Positions 1 to 7,903 of a stretch of DNA of 9,295 nucleotides are shown in pieces (positions within the stretch are counted from its first letter, which is position 1; each line of letters begins with the position of its first letter). The translations under genes were made by a program, and so were the position numbers. The stretch covers positions 1 through 9,295 of the forward strand of contig USBM01000072.1 of assembly GCA_900552885.1 (NCBI GenBank), written 5' to 3'. The notes below the pieces were generated by a model, which saw nothing but the letters and a program-made list of their open reading frames with translations, was not told the DNA's origin and did no database searches. Source of the stretch: an uncultured Clostridium sp. (GTDB taxonomy: Bacteria > Bacillota > Clostridia > Lachnospirales > Lachnospiraceae).

Positions 1-659
1 TAGAGTTGTTGAAGAAACAGGTCGATGAATATCTTTTATTTGTACAGGCATTGGTTGAGAACAATATTCTGACTTTGGATGGAATTCAGAAAGAGATGAA
101 TGCATATAAGAAGTCTGGAAGGTTTACGGCATTAGATATTGAAGCAATCAAGAGCGGAGATATCGATAAGATTGCACAGGTATTCTTAAAGAATGAGAAT
201 ATTGTTCCGACTGTAACAGACTACATTGCATTAACGGCAAGAAATATGGTGCGTTTTATTGATTCTCATTTCCGGATGGAGAAGGTTGAGAAGGTCAATG
301 AATATACAGCATCTTATGTTGCTGCACAGGAATTAGACGGAGATTATCGATTTTTTTCCGGCTTTTGCGGAGACGGTCAGGGACTCAAACTGATCGCAGA
401 AGCATTTGCAAAGGAAGAATTTGAGACGGTAGATCTGGATGTACTGGATGCAGCATGTGAGTTTTTGAACTGTAATAATGGCTTGTATGCAACGAAATTA
501 AGTAACGAGGATGTAGAGTTAGACATGCTTCCACCTATTATGAAAGATCAGCCTACAACGATTCATTCAGAAGGTAATATGTATAGAGTTCCGTTTTATA
601 TTCAGGATAAGCAGGTTGATCTGATCATCTGTATTGAATCAAAATGGAGTTTGAATTAA
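1..659 (+). CDS. cheX: CheX-like CheY-P phosphatase, 5' end cut off by window edge
   Basis: The reading frame is open to the left edge of the window, so the gene almost certainly begins upstream. The TTG at base 6 has no ribosome binding site inside the window and is not a credible start. Numbering residues from that TTG, the last 217 residues are visible. The C-terminal part (about 95-217) looks like a CheC/CheX/FliY-family phosphatase: the helix DAACEFLNCNNG carries the D-x3-E-x2-N signature (D148, E152, N155), whose Glu and Asn are the catalytic pair in known CheX proteins. The family removes phosphate from CheY-P in the cytoplasm and resets the flagellar switch. The segment before it (about 5-90) is helical and charged and resembles the end of GspE-N/MshEN-like repeat domains sometimes found ahead of CheX; that is my inference. 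The next gene is a CheY, 28 bases downstream, which fits an enzyme-substrate pair in one operon. Confidence 0.8.
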   Translation, partial: ELLKKQVDEYLLFVQALVENNILTLDGIQKEMNAYKKSGRFTALDIEAIKSGDIDKIAQVFLKNENIVPTVTDYIALTARNMVRFIDSHFRMEKVEKVNEYTASYVAAQELDGDYRFFSGFCGDGQGLKLIAEAFAKEEFETVDLDVLDAACEFLNCNNGLYATKLSNEDVELDMLPPIMKDQPTTIHSEGNMYRVPFYIQDKQVDLIICIESKWSLN

Positions 660-687
660 AGAAATAAGGGTAAAGAGGTAACGGATT

Positions 688-1047
688 ATGGCAAATATTT
701 TAATAGTTGATGACTCTAGAACATCAAGAAAGATCTTAAAGGGGATTTTAGAGGGAGAAGGTTATGAAGTAGTTGGTGAGGCAACGAATGGGCAGGAAGG
801 CTATGACAGATATGTAGAACTGAAACCGGACGTTGTGACAATGGATATTACAATGCCTGTATTAGACGGAATTGAAGCACTTAAGAAGATTAAGAGTGAG
901 TATCCGGATGCGAAGGTAGTTATGGTAACTGCGGCAGGGCAGAAGACAAAGATGGTGGAAGCAGTACAGAATGGTGCAAGTGAATTTGTATCAAAGCCAT
1001 TTGAGCCGGAGCAGTTGAAGAAGATTATTGACAAAGTGATCGGATAA
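688..1047 (+). CDS. cheY: Single-domain response regulator, CheY type
   Basis: This 119-residue protein is a lone receiver domain with no output domain, the usual size for CheY. The phosphorylation machinery is complete: acidic pair D8-D9, phospho-acceptor D53 in the TMDITMP motif, T81, switch aromatic F100 and K103 in the SKPF motif. Phosphorylated CheY is expected to bind the flagellar motor switch; the upstream CheX-like protein would dephosphorylate it. The ATG start is preceded by AAAGAGGT at 672-679, a good ribosome binding site. It lies 28 bases after the phosphatase gene with no promoter between, so the two are probably co-transcribed, and a strong terminator follows. Single receivers can also serve other histidine kinases, but the CheX neighbour makes chemotaxis the best reading. 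A motile lifestyle is suggested, although no flagellar gene is in view. Confidence 0.9.
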   Translation: MANILIVDDSRTSRKILKGILEGEGYEVVGEATNGQEGYDRYVELKPDVVTMDITMPVLDGIEALKKIKSEYPDAKVVMVTAAGQKTKMVEAVQNGASEFVSKPFEPEQLKKIIDKVIG

Positions 1048-1060
1048 TATTGTTATTATA

Positions 1061-1101
1061 AGAGAAGAGATTATCATTTGTGGTAATCTTTTCTTTTTTT
1101 T
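1061..1101 (+). terminator. Rho-independent terminator of the cheX-cheY unit
   Basis: Bases 1063-1076 pair with 1081-1094 in a 14-bp stem with two G-U wobbles and a TTTG loop, followed by eight T residues (1094-1101). It starts 16 bases after the cheY stop and lies just ahead of the purL promoter, so it isolates the chemotaxis genes from purL. The stem is AT-rich but long. Confidence 0.88.
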
Positions 1102-1122
1102 GGAAAAAAGTCGTAAGAGAAA

Positions 1123-1151
1123 TTGACTTCACTTTCAAGTTATTATATAGT
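1123..1151 (+). promoter_or_regulatory. Housekeeping sigma promoter of purL
   Basis: TTGACT (1123-1128) and TATAGT (1146-1151) are separated by exactly 17 bases, each one mismatch from the consensus. The predicted transcript starts near 1158, leaving a leader of about 40 bases, too short for a purine riboswitch. A small palindrome, ACTT-TC-AAGT (1131-1140), lies in the spacer and could be an operator, but it is short enough to be chance. I see no PurR-type box. Confidence 0.8.
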
Positions 1152-1198
1152 AGTAAGCGAAGTTACAATACGATGTTGAGATACTTTAGGAGGATATT

Positions 1199-4100
1199 AT
1201 GAGTAAGGTAAAGAGAGTATACGTTGAGAAGAAGCCTGAATATGCTGTAAAGGCAAAGGAATTGTTTGATGAGCTGACAGAATATTTGGACTTGAAGATT
1301 GAAAAAGTCAGAGTGCTGATTCGATATGATGTAGAGAATGTATCAGATGATACCTATAAGAAGGCATTGAAGACTGTATTTTCTGAACCTCCGGTAGATT
1401 ATGTATATGAGACAACATTTCCTTATGATCAGGGAGATAAAGTCTTTTCTGTAGAAGCATTGCCGGGACAGTTTGACCAGCGTGCAGATTCTGCAGAGCA
1501 GTGTGTGAAATTGTTAAATGAGAAGGAAGAGCCGGTTATTCGTACAGCTACCACTTATGTGATCACAGGAGATATCAGTGAGGCACAGTTTGATCAGGTA
1601 AAGGCATATTGTATCAACCCGGTAGATTCCCGTGAGACGGATGATAAGAATATTCCGGAGACTTTGATCCAGAAGTTTGATGAGCCGGCAGATGTAGAGA
1701 TTTTTGAAGGATTCAAAGATATGGATGAGACATCATTGAAAGAATTATATGATTCTTTGGGATTGGCAATGACTTTCAAGGATTTCCTGCATATTCAGAA
1801 TTACTTCAAAAATGATGAGAAACGGAATCCATCTATGACAGAGATCCGGGTATTGGATACTTATTGGTCTGACCACTGCCGTCATACCACATTTGCAACA
1901 GAGCTTACCAATGTTACATTTGAAGATGGATATTATAAGAAACCGATCGAAGATACTTACAAAGAGTATTTGGAAGATAGAGAAGAGTTATACAAAGGAC
2001 GCGATGACAAGTTCGTATGCCTGATGGACATTGCATTGATGGCAATGAAGAAACTGCGTTCTGAGGGTAAATTACAGGAGATGGAAGTTTCTGATGAAAT
2101 CAATGCATGTTCGATTGAAGTGCCTGTTACGATCGATGGTGAGGAAGTACGTTATCTGATCCAGTTTAAGAACGAGACACATAACCATCCGACCGAGATC
2201 GAACCATTTGGTGGTGCAGCAACCTGTCTTGGTGGTTGTATCCGTGATCCGTTGTCAGGACGTTCTTATGTATATCAGGCAATGCGTGTAACTGGTGCAG
2301 CAGATCCGACCAAACCTTTATCTGAGACATTAGAGGGCAAATTACCACAGCGAAAGATCGTAACAACCGCAGCACATGGTTATAGTTCCTATGGTAACCA
2401 GATTGGACTTGCTACCGGACTGGTTAATGAGGTATATCATCCAAATTATGTTGCAAAACGTATGGAGATTGGTGCCGTTGTAGCAGCAGCACCAAAGGAG
2501 AATGTAAAGCGTCTGACTTCCGATCCTGGGAATGTGATCATTTTGATCGGTGGCAGAACCGGTCGTGATGGAATCGGTGGAGCGACAGGAAGTTCTAAGA
2601 AGCATACAACGAAGTCTATTGATACCTGTGGTTCTGAGGTACAGAAGGGTAATCCGCCAACGGAGCGTAAGATCCAGCGTTTGTTCCGCAGACAGGAAGT
2701 AGCAAGTATTATTCGTAAATGCAACGATTTTGGTGCAGGTGGTGTCAGCGTTGCAATTGGTGAGCTGGCAGATGGATTGATGATCAATTTGGATAAAGTT
2801 CCTAAAAAGTATGCAGGCTTGAATGGTACAGAGATTGCTATTTCTGAGTCACAGGAAAGAATGGCAGTTGTGGTAGATAAGAGTGATGTGGATAAGATGT
2901 TAGATTACTGTGAGCAGGAGAATCTGGAGGCAGTTGTAGTAGCGGAAGTAACCGAGGATCCTCGTCTGGTTATGACCTGGAGAGGCAAAGAGATCGTGAA
3001 TCTTTCCAGAAAGTTCATTGATACGAACGGTGCACATCAGGAGAGCAATGTAACCGTTGCTATGCCGGATGAGAAGAAGAATTACTTTGATCAGAAAGTA
3101 GATTTTTCTGATGTGAAGAAGACATGGCTTGATACTCTGAGTGATCTGAATGTATGTTCACAGAAGGGTCTGGTAGAGATGTTTGACAGCTCAATCGGTG
3201 CAGGAACTGTTGTTATGCCATATGGTGGTAAGTATCAGCTGACACCAACGCAGACAATGATTGCAAAGCTTCCATTAGACCATGGCAAATGTGATACCGT
3301 TACAATGATGTCTTATGGCTTAGATCCATATATGTTAAGCTGGTCACCGTACCATGGAGCAATCTATGCAGTGGTACATTCTGTTGCGAAGATTGCAGCG
3401 GCTGGTGGTGACTGGAAGAAGATCTATTTTACCTTCCAGGAGTACTTTAAGAGACTTGGTACCGATTCAAAGCGTTGGGGTGAACCAATGGCTGCTTTGC
3501 TTGGTGCTTACTCTGCACAGATGGGATTTGGTCTGGCATCCATTGGTGGTAAAGACTCTATGTCCGGATCATTTAATGATATTGATGTTCCACCAACATT
3601 ATGTTCTTTTGCAATTGATGTGGCTAAGACAGAGGATGTGGTAACACCGGAATTCAAGGAAGCTGGAAGTGCTATTATTAAGCTTAATATTAAGAGAGAT
3701 GAATACGGTCTTCCGGATTATGAGAATATGAAGAAGACATATTCTGCATTATATAATGATATTCAGGCAGGTAAGATCTTATCTGCATATGCGGTATCCT
3801 ATGGTGGTGTTGTAGAGGCAGTATCAAAGATGGGATTTGGTAACCGTATTGGTGCAACAATTGAGGAATCTATGCCGGAAGAGAAGATGACAGCTAAAGA
3901 TTATGGCGCTATTATCTGTGAGGTGAAGAAGTCGGATATTACGGATCTGACTGTACCGGCAATTGTGATCGGCCACACTACGAAGGAGCCGGTATTCCGC
4001 TACAAGGATGCTGAGATTACAATGGATGAGGCAATTGCAGCCTGGACCGATACATTAGAGAAAGTATTCCCAACTTCTTCTGACGTAAAGCAGGAGAAAG

Positions 4101-4954
4101 TACGGGATGATGTATATAAGACAGATGAGATTTATGTATGCAAGAATAAAGTGGCGAAACCAAAGGTATTTATTCCGGTATTCCCAGGCACGAACTGCGA
4201 ATATGATTCAACAAAGGCATTTGAGCGTGCCGGTGCCGAAGTAGAGACAATCGTATTTAAGAATATGACAGAACAGAATATTCTTGATTCGGTAGAAGCT
4301 TTCGGGAAGGCGATTGCACAGTCACAGATCGTGATGTTCCCTGGTGGATTTTCCGCAGGTGATGAGCCGGAAGGTAGTGCGAAGTTCTTTGCAACTGCAT
4401 TCCGTAATGCAAAGCTGAAAGATGAGATCATGAAGTTGCTGGATGAGAGAGACGGTCTGGTTCTTGGTATCTGTAATGGTTTCCAGGCATTGATCAAACT
4501 TGGCCTTGTGCCATATGGTAAGATTACATCCCAGAAGGAAGATTCACCGACACTGACCATGAACAGTATTGGACGCCATCAGTCTAAGATGGTATATACA
4601 AAGGTTGTAACGAATAAGAGTCCATGGCTTAAGAAAGCAACATTGGGTGGTGTCTATACCGTGCCAATCTCACATGGCGAGGGACGATTTGTTGCAAGCA
4701 AAGAATGGATCGATCAGTTATTTGCAAATGGTCAGGTAGCTACTCAGTATGTGGATATTGATGGTAATCCAACTATGGATGAGAACTATAACGTCAATGG
4801 TTCTTATGCAGCAATTGAGGGTATTACAAGTCCGGACGGACGTGTGCTTGGTAAGATGGCACATTCAGAGAGAAGAGATGACTCCGTTGCAATCAACATT
4901 TATGGCGATCAGAATCAGTTAATCTTCGAATCTGGTGTAGAATACTTTAAGTAA
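1199..4954 (+). CDS. purL: Phosphoribosylformylglycinamidine synthase, single-chain form
   Basis: The 1251-residue enzyme converts formylglycinamide ribonucleotide, glutamine and ATP to the amidine (FGAM), the fourth step of purine synthesis in the cytoplasm. It is the long one-chain form, unlike the Bacillus PurS/PurQ/PurL set, and its length matches the clostridial/streptococcal clade rather than the slightly longer proteobacterial one. An N-terminal PurS-like region (about 1-160) leads to a linker with the conserved DTYWSDHCRHTTF motif (220-232). Two AIR-synthase-like halves follow: the first with NETHNHPT (325-332) and CNDFGAGGVS (508-517), the second with GGKDSMS (783-789). The C-terminal glutamine amidotransferase domain (about 988-1251) has FPGTNCEYDS (from 995), the nucleophile C1092 in GICNGFQ, and H1159 and E1161 completing the triad. 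AGGAGG at 1188-1193 supports the ATG. No frameshift or missing catalytic residue is seen. It has its own promoter and no other pur gene adjacent. Confidence 0.97.
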   Translation: MSKVKRVYVEKKPEYAVKAKELFDELTEYLDLKIEKVRVLIRYDVENVSDDTYKKALKTVFSEPPVDYVYETTFPYDQGDKVFSVEALPGQFDQRADSAEQCVKLLNEKEEPVIRTATTYVITGDISEAQFDQVKAYCINPVDSRETDDKNIPETLIQKFDEPADVEIFEGFKDMDETSLKELYDSLGLAMTFKDFLHIQNYFKNDEKRNPSMTEIRVLDTYWSDHCRHTTFATELTNVTFEDGYYKKPIEDTYKEYLEDREELYKGRDDKFVCLMDIALMAMKKLRSEGKLQEMEVSDEINACSIEVPVTIDGEEVRYLIQFKNETHNHPTEIEPFGGAATCLGGCIRDPLSGRSYVYQAMRVTGAADPTKPLSETLEGKLPQRKIVTTAAHGYSSYGNQIGLATGLVNEVYHPNYVAKRMEIGAVVAAAPKENVKRLTSDPGNVIILIGGRTGRDGIGGATGSSKKHTTKSIDTCGSEVQKGNPPTERKIQRLFRRQEVASIIRKCNDFGAGGVSVAIGELADGLMINLDKVPKKYAGLNGTEIAISESQERMAVVVDKSDVDKMLDYCEQENLEAVVVAEVTEDPRLVMTWRGKEIVNLSRKFIDTNGAHQESNVTVAMPDEKKNYFDQKVDFSDVKKTWLDTLSDLNVCSQKGLVEMFDSSIGAGTVVMPYGGKYQLTPTQTMIAKLPLDHGKCDTVTMMSYGLDPYMLSWSPYHGAIYAVVHSVAKIAAAGGDWKKIYFTFQEYFKRLGTDSKRWGEPMAALLGAYSAQMGFGLASIGGKDSMSGSFNDIDVPPTLCSFAIDVAKTEDVVTPEFKEAGSAIIKLNIKRDEYGLPDYENMKKTYSALYNDIQAGKILSAYAVSYGGVVEAVSKMGFGNRIGATIEESMPEEKMTAKDYGAIICEVKKSDITDLTVPAIVIGHTTKEPVFRYKDAEITMDEAIAAWTDTLEKVFPTSSDVKQEKVRDDVYKTDEIYVCKNKVAKPKVFIPVFPGTNCEYDSTKAFERAGAEVETIVFKNMTEQNILDSVEAFGKAIAQSQIVMFPGGFSAGDEPEGSAKFFATAFRNAKLKDEIMKLLDERDGLVLGICNGFQALIKLGLVPYGKITSQKEDSPTLTMNSIGRHQSKMVYTKVVTNKSPWLKKATLGGVYTVPISHGEGRFVASKEWIDQLFANGQVATQYVDIDGNPTMDENYNVNGSYAAIEGITSPDGRVLGKMAHSERRDDSVAINIYGDQNQLIFESGVEYFK

Positions 4955-5024
4955 GAGGATAATTTATGTGGAGAACGAATATGTTTTCTGGTTTACATAA
5001 TTATTGATCATAAAAGGTATTTTA

Positions 5025-5077
5025 ATAGCAGAAAAACTGTACAGATATGCAAAGAAGCATAGCAGTTTTTCTGCTAT
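5025..5077 (+). terminator. Long hairpin after purL, probable (possibly bidirectional) terminator
   Basis: Bases 5025-5039 pair perfectly with 5063-5077 (15 bp). Inside, TATGC (5046-5050) pairs with GCATA (5057-5061) around a six-base loop. The arms carry five A residues on the 5' side and five T residues on the 3' side, so the inner stem followed by TTTTT could terminate purL transcription, and the mirror layout could act on the other strand. There is no T-run beyond the full stem, so a different role, such as a leader hairpin of nnr or RNA protection, remains possible. Confidence 0.6.
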
Positions 5078-5095
5078 ATTGCGTATTGGTTGCAT

Positions 5096-5103
5096 GAAAG
5101 GGG
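5096..5103 (+). promoter_or_regulatory. Ribosome binding site supporting the GTG start of nnr
   Basis: GAAAGGGG ends 10 bases before the GTG at 5114. The nearby ATGs at 5094 and 5104 are in other frames, and a stop at 5105-5107 blocks any upstream start in frame, so GTG 5114 is the only start that keeps the conserved N-terminus of the epimerase domain. Confidence 0.7.
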
Positions 5104-5113
5104 ATGAGGCGGC

Positions 5114-6604
5114 GTGCAATATATTGTAACAAAAAAAGAAATGCAGGCAATTGATGCATATACAATGGATAAGATCGGTATTCCATCTGCTGTTTTGATG
5201 GAGCGGGCTGCACTTAGTGTGGTAGAAGAGATTGAACGGCTTAATGTATCTCGTGGTAGAATATTGATCGTTGTGGAAGGCGGTAATAATGGTGGAGATG
5301 GTCTGGCAGTGGGAAGAATCCTGTTAGAACGAGGATATAAGGTGGATATTTATTATATTGGAGGCTTTGAAAAAGTATCACAGGGATTCCAACAGCAATG
5401 GAGCATATTACATCATATGGGAGTTCGATTTCGAAAGACAATTCCGAATAAGGAATATGCCGTGATCGTGGATGGAATATTTGGGGTAGGTCTTTCGAGA
5501 GAAGTACAGGGCGTTCAGAAAAAAGCAATTGAGGCAATGAATCATATGGATGCTATTAAGGTTGCGATTGATATACCATCCGGTATTGATGCGACGACGG
5601 GAGAAGTGTTAGGAACAGCATTTTATGCGGATTATACAGTTACATTTGGACTGAAGAAACTTGGAATGTTCTTCTTAGATGGAATTGATGCGTGTGGTAC
5701 GGTGATCTGTAAGCCGATCGGATTTCCTGCACAGGCGGTTGCGCATGTCAAGCCGATGATCTACGCCTATGACAACAGTGATCTGGATAAGCTGCCGAAG
5801 AGAGTCAACAACTCGAACAAAGGAACGTATGGAAGAGTAGCGGTGATTGCAGGCAGCAAGAATATGTCAGGGGCTGCATTTCTTTGCTCGAAAGCAGCGT
5901 ATTCAACCGGTGCAGGACTTGTGAAGATCTATACGCATGAGAGTAACCGGACAATCCTGCAGTCACAGTTACCGGAAGCGGTTATGATGACATATGACGA
6001 TTATGAAGGGGCGCTTGCATGTATCGAGGATGCTTTACAATGGGCTACCGTAATTGTGGTTGGCCCGGGACTTGGCGTGGATACCGTATCGGAACGAATG
6101 CTGTATGAGCTTTTGATGAATGCAGAGGTTCCGATGGTTGTAGATGCAGATGCACTTAATATATTATCGAACAATATAGAGTTATTAAGAACCTCTTCGG
6201 TGCAGATCATTATGACACCGCATATGAAGGAAATGAGCCGGCTGATTCAAAGACCGGTAGAAGAGATTGCAAAGAACCGGTTTGTCATTGCGAGGGAGTT
6301 TGCAAAGAAAATGCAGGTAACATTAGTGCTAAAGGATGCCAAAAGCATTGCAACGAATGGTGGTCAGCAGACCTATATGAATCTGGCAGGGAATAACGGC
6401 ATGTCAACAGGAGGTTCCGGCGATGTATTAGCAGGTATCATTGCAGGTATGTTAGCCGGTGGGCTGACGCTTGCAGATGCAGCCAGAATGGGTACTTATG
6501 TTCATTGCCGTGCAGGTGATCTTGCCGCAGAACACAAGGGCAATTATGCAATGTTAGCTTCAGATATTATATCCTATATAGGGGAGGTCATGAGACATGA
6601 GTAA
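5114..6604 (+). CDS. nnr: Bifunctional NAD(P)H-hydrate epimerase / ADP-dependent dehydratase
   Basis: The 496-residue protein repairs NAD(P)HX, the hydrated dead-end form of NADH and NADPH. The N-terminal YjeF_N/NnrE domain (about 1-215) interconverts the R and S epimers; it shows the GGNNGGDG loop (56-63), the VDGIFGVG segment with D120, and IDIPSGIDA (152-160). The C-terminal NnrD domain (about 225-496), of the ribokinase-like fold, dehydrates the S form using ADP; it shows GTYGRVAVIAGS (237-248), VVGPGLG (315-321), DADALN (344-349), TPHMKEM (368-374) and the catalytic GGSGDVLAG loop with D437. Length and domain order match the usual bacterial fusion. The start is GTG, with the N-terminal YIVTKKEMQAID segment typical of the family. 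The gene overlaps alr by 8 bases, so the two are very likely translated from one mRNA, an arrangement common in Firmicutes. No clear promoter was found just upstream. Confidence 0.95.
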   Translation: MQYIVTKKEMQAIDAYTMDKIGIPSAVLMERAALSVVEEIERLNVSRGRILIVVEGGNNGGDGLAVGRILLERGYKVDIYYIGGFEKVSQGFQQQWSILHHMGVRFRKTIPNKEYAVIVDGIFGVGLSREVQGVQKKAIEAMNHMDAIKVAIDIPSGIDATTGEVLGTAFYADYTVTFGLKKLGMFFLDGIDACGTVICKPIGFPAQAVAHVKPMIYAYDNSDLDKLPKRVNNSNKGTYGRVAVIAGSKNMSGAAFLCSKAAYSTGAGLVKIYTHESNRTILQSQLPEAVMMTYDDYEGALACIEDALQWATVIVVGPGLGVDTVSERMLYELLMNAEVPMVVDADALNILSNNIELLRTSSVQIIMTPHMKEMSRLIQRPVEEIAKNRFVIAREFAKKMQVTLVLKDAKSIATNGGQQTYMNLAGNNGMSTGGSGDVLAGIIAGMLAGGLTLADAARMGTYVHCRAGDLAAEHKGNYAMLASDIISYIGEVMRHE

Positions 6605-7766
6605 ATACTATAGAATACAGGCAGATATTGATCTGTCTGCGATACGGAAGAACATTGAGACGATGAGAAGCCGTATTCCGGCAGGAAAGAAGCTGTTAGC
6701 AGTGATCAAGGCAAATGCTTATGGTCATGGTTCAATTGAGGTAGCCAATGCATTAGATGATCTGGCTGATTATTACGGGGTTGCCTGTATAGATGAAGCA
6801 GTGGAATTGCGTCTCGCGGGAATTACCAAACCGATCCTGATCTTAGGAGTGACGGATGAGAGCTTGTTCCCGGATATTGTCAAGTACAATATTACGCAGA
6901 CCATCTTTACACTAGAACAGGCAAAAGCACTTTCCGAAGAGGCTGGAAGACAGGGCAAGGAAGTAAAACTGCATATCAAGATTGATACCGGAATGAACCG
7001 GATCGGCTTTGCCTGTGTGAAGGAAAGTGTACCGGAGATTGCAGCAATCCGTAAGCTTCCGAATCTGAATGTAGAAGGAATCTTTACGCATTATTACAAG
7101 GCGGATGCCAAGGATAAGTCTTTGGCATATGCCCAGCTAGAAAAGTACACCCGGATGGTGAAATGGTTAGAGGAAGCAGGTGTTACCTTTGCAATCCGGC
7201 ATATTTCAAACAGTGCAGGCATTATGGAGATGCCAAATGATACTTATGATATGGTGCGCTCCGGCATTTCAACCTATGGTCTGTACCCGTCAGACGAGAT
7301 GGATACAGAATTGAATGTGCTGTATCCTGCCATGGAACTGAAATCCCATGTTACTTATGTGAAGAAAGTTCCGGCAGGTCAGACGATCGGATATGGCGGA
7401 ACCTATACAACACCGGAAGAACGAACCATTGCAACGGTTGGTGTTGGATATGCAGACGGATACCCAAGGGCGTTGTCCAATCAGGGAAGAATGTTAGTCC
7501 GGGGACAGTATGCACCGATTGTGGGTCGTGTCTGCATGGATCAGACAATGATTGATGTTACAGATATCCCGGAGGTTCAGACAGGTGATGAGGTTGTATT
7601 AGCGGGAACGCAGGGTGACAACCGGATATCGGTGGAAGAATTAGCGGATATGTCAGCCAGCTTTAATTATGAGTTTGTCTGTGATGTGAACCGGCGTGTG
7701 CCACGAATCTATTATAGAGATGGCAAGGTGGTAGAGGTGAAGAATTACCTGTTTCCTGAAGAATGA
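6597..7766 (+). CDS. alr: Alanine racemase
   Basis: This 389-residue PLP enzyme interconverts L- and D-alanine in the cytoplasm and supplies D-alanine for peptidoglycan and, where present, teichoic acid. The N-terminal barrel begins with the PLP-binding K38 in VIKANAYGHG. K128, in the position of the usual carbamylated lysine, and R135 lie in HIKIDTGMNRIGF. The C-terminal beta domain carries the second catalytic base, Y266, in IGYGGTY, then GVGYADGYPR (282-291) and the CMDQ motif (313-316), all as in the Geobacillus enzyme. Length is normal and no key residue is missing. The ATG lies inside the end of nnr (8-base overlap) with GGGGAGG at 6581-6587 as ribosome binding site, indicating translational coupling. 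In Bacillus, alr is followed by an antitoxin-toxin pair; here only the toxin follows. Confidence 0.96.
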   Translation: MSKYYRIQADIDLSAIRKNIETMRSRIPAGKKLLAVIKANAYGHGSIEVANALDDLADYYGVACIDEAVELRLAGITKPILILGVTDESLFPDIVKYNITQTIFTLEQAKALSEEAGRQGKEVKLHIKIDTGMNRIGFACVKESVPEIAAIRKLPNLNVEGIFTHYYKADAKDKSLAYAQLEKYTRMVKWLEEAGVTFAIRHISNSAGIMEMPNDTYDMVRSGISTYGLYPSDEMDTELNVLYPAMELKSHVTYVKKVPAGQTIGYGGTYTTPEERTIATVGVGYADGYPRALSNQGRMLVRGQYAPIVGRVCMDQTMIDVTDIPEVQTGDEVVLAGTQGDNRISVEELADMSASFNYEFVCDVNRRVPRIYYRDGKVVEVKNYLFPEE

Positions 7767-7813
7767 GGAAATCTGTCACGAATGGAATAGAGTCTGAATA
7801 CAATGGTAATACT

Positions 7814-7892
7814 TAGAGTACCTGATGCGAAGAACAGCCGCACATGGGTACGATACATAGAGTGCGTGTACAAGGCAGACATCAGGAATCTA
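7814..7892 (+). ncRNA. Candidate structured RNA leader between alr and mazF
   Basis: The outer helix pairs TAGA (7814-7817) and CCTGATG (7821-7827) with CATCAGG (7880-7886) and TCTA (7889-7892), with a small internal loop. Inside, CGCAC-ATG (7839-7846) pairs with CAT-aga-GTGCG (7856-7866) with a three-base bulge and a nine-base loop. GTAC in that loop (7848-7851) could pair with GTAC at 7868-7871 as a pseudoknot. A TACAAT at 7799-7804 could be a -10 element placing a transcript start just before the first helix, but its -35 is poor. There is no T-run, so it is not a terminator. The mazF ribosome binding site starts six bases after the outer helix. A 30-codon ORF (7803-7895) covers the same bases and is an alternative reading. 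No known RNA family was recognised. Confidence 0.3.
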
Positions 7893-7897
7893 TAATT

Positions 7898-7903
7898 GGA
7901 GAG
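7898..7903 (+). promoter_or_regulatory. Ribosome binding site that places the mazF start at TTG 7912
   Basis: GGAGAG ends eight bases before TTG 7912, a normal distance. An in-frame GTG at 7903 overlaps this site and so cannot use it. Starting at 7912 also gives an N-terminus, M-L-V-T-R-G-D, that lines up with the Bacillus EndoA start M-I-V-K-R-G-D. Confidence 0.7.

Noticed and set aside
1102..1198. Possible purine riboswitch or PurR box ahead of purL
   Set aside because: The leader from the predicted start near 1158 is about 40 bases, too short for a purine aptamer, and no CCGAAC/GTTCGG-type PurBox halves are present.
2446..2787. 113-codon reverse-strand ORF inside purL
   Set aside because: It lies opposite conserved PurL coding sequence, has no ribosome binding site or recognisable domain, and is explained as a shadow of the purL frame.
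3354..3644. 96-codon + strand ORF in another frame of purL
   Set aside because: It is wholly inside purL, whose catalytic motifs run through the same bases in the correct frame; no independent start signal is seen.
4132..4560. 142-codon reverse-strand ORF opposite the PurL glutaminase domain
   Set aside because: Its span is the conserved amidotransferase coding region read backwards; composition is serine- and phenylalanine-rich, as expected of an antisense shadow.
4992..5023. TTTACA ... TATTTT as a promoter for nnr
   Set aside because: The spacer is 20 bases and the -10 is poor; not good enough to annotate, although some promoter in the 4955-5100 region is likely if the hairpin terminates purL.
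7773..7804. CTGTCA ... TACAAT as a promoter for mazF
   Set aside because: The -10 is good, but the -35 matches at only four positions with a 20-base spacer; kept only as a remark in the leader entry.
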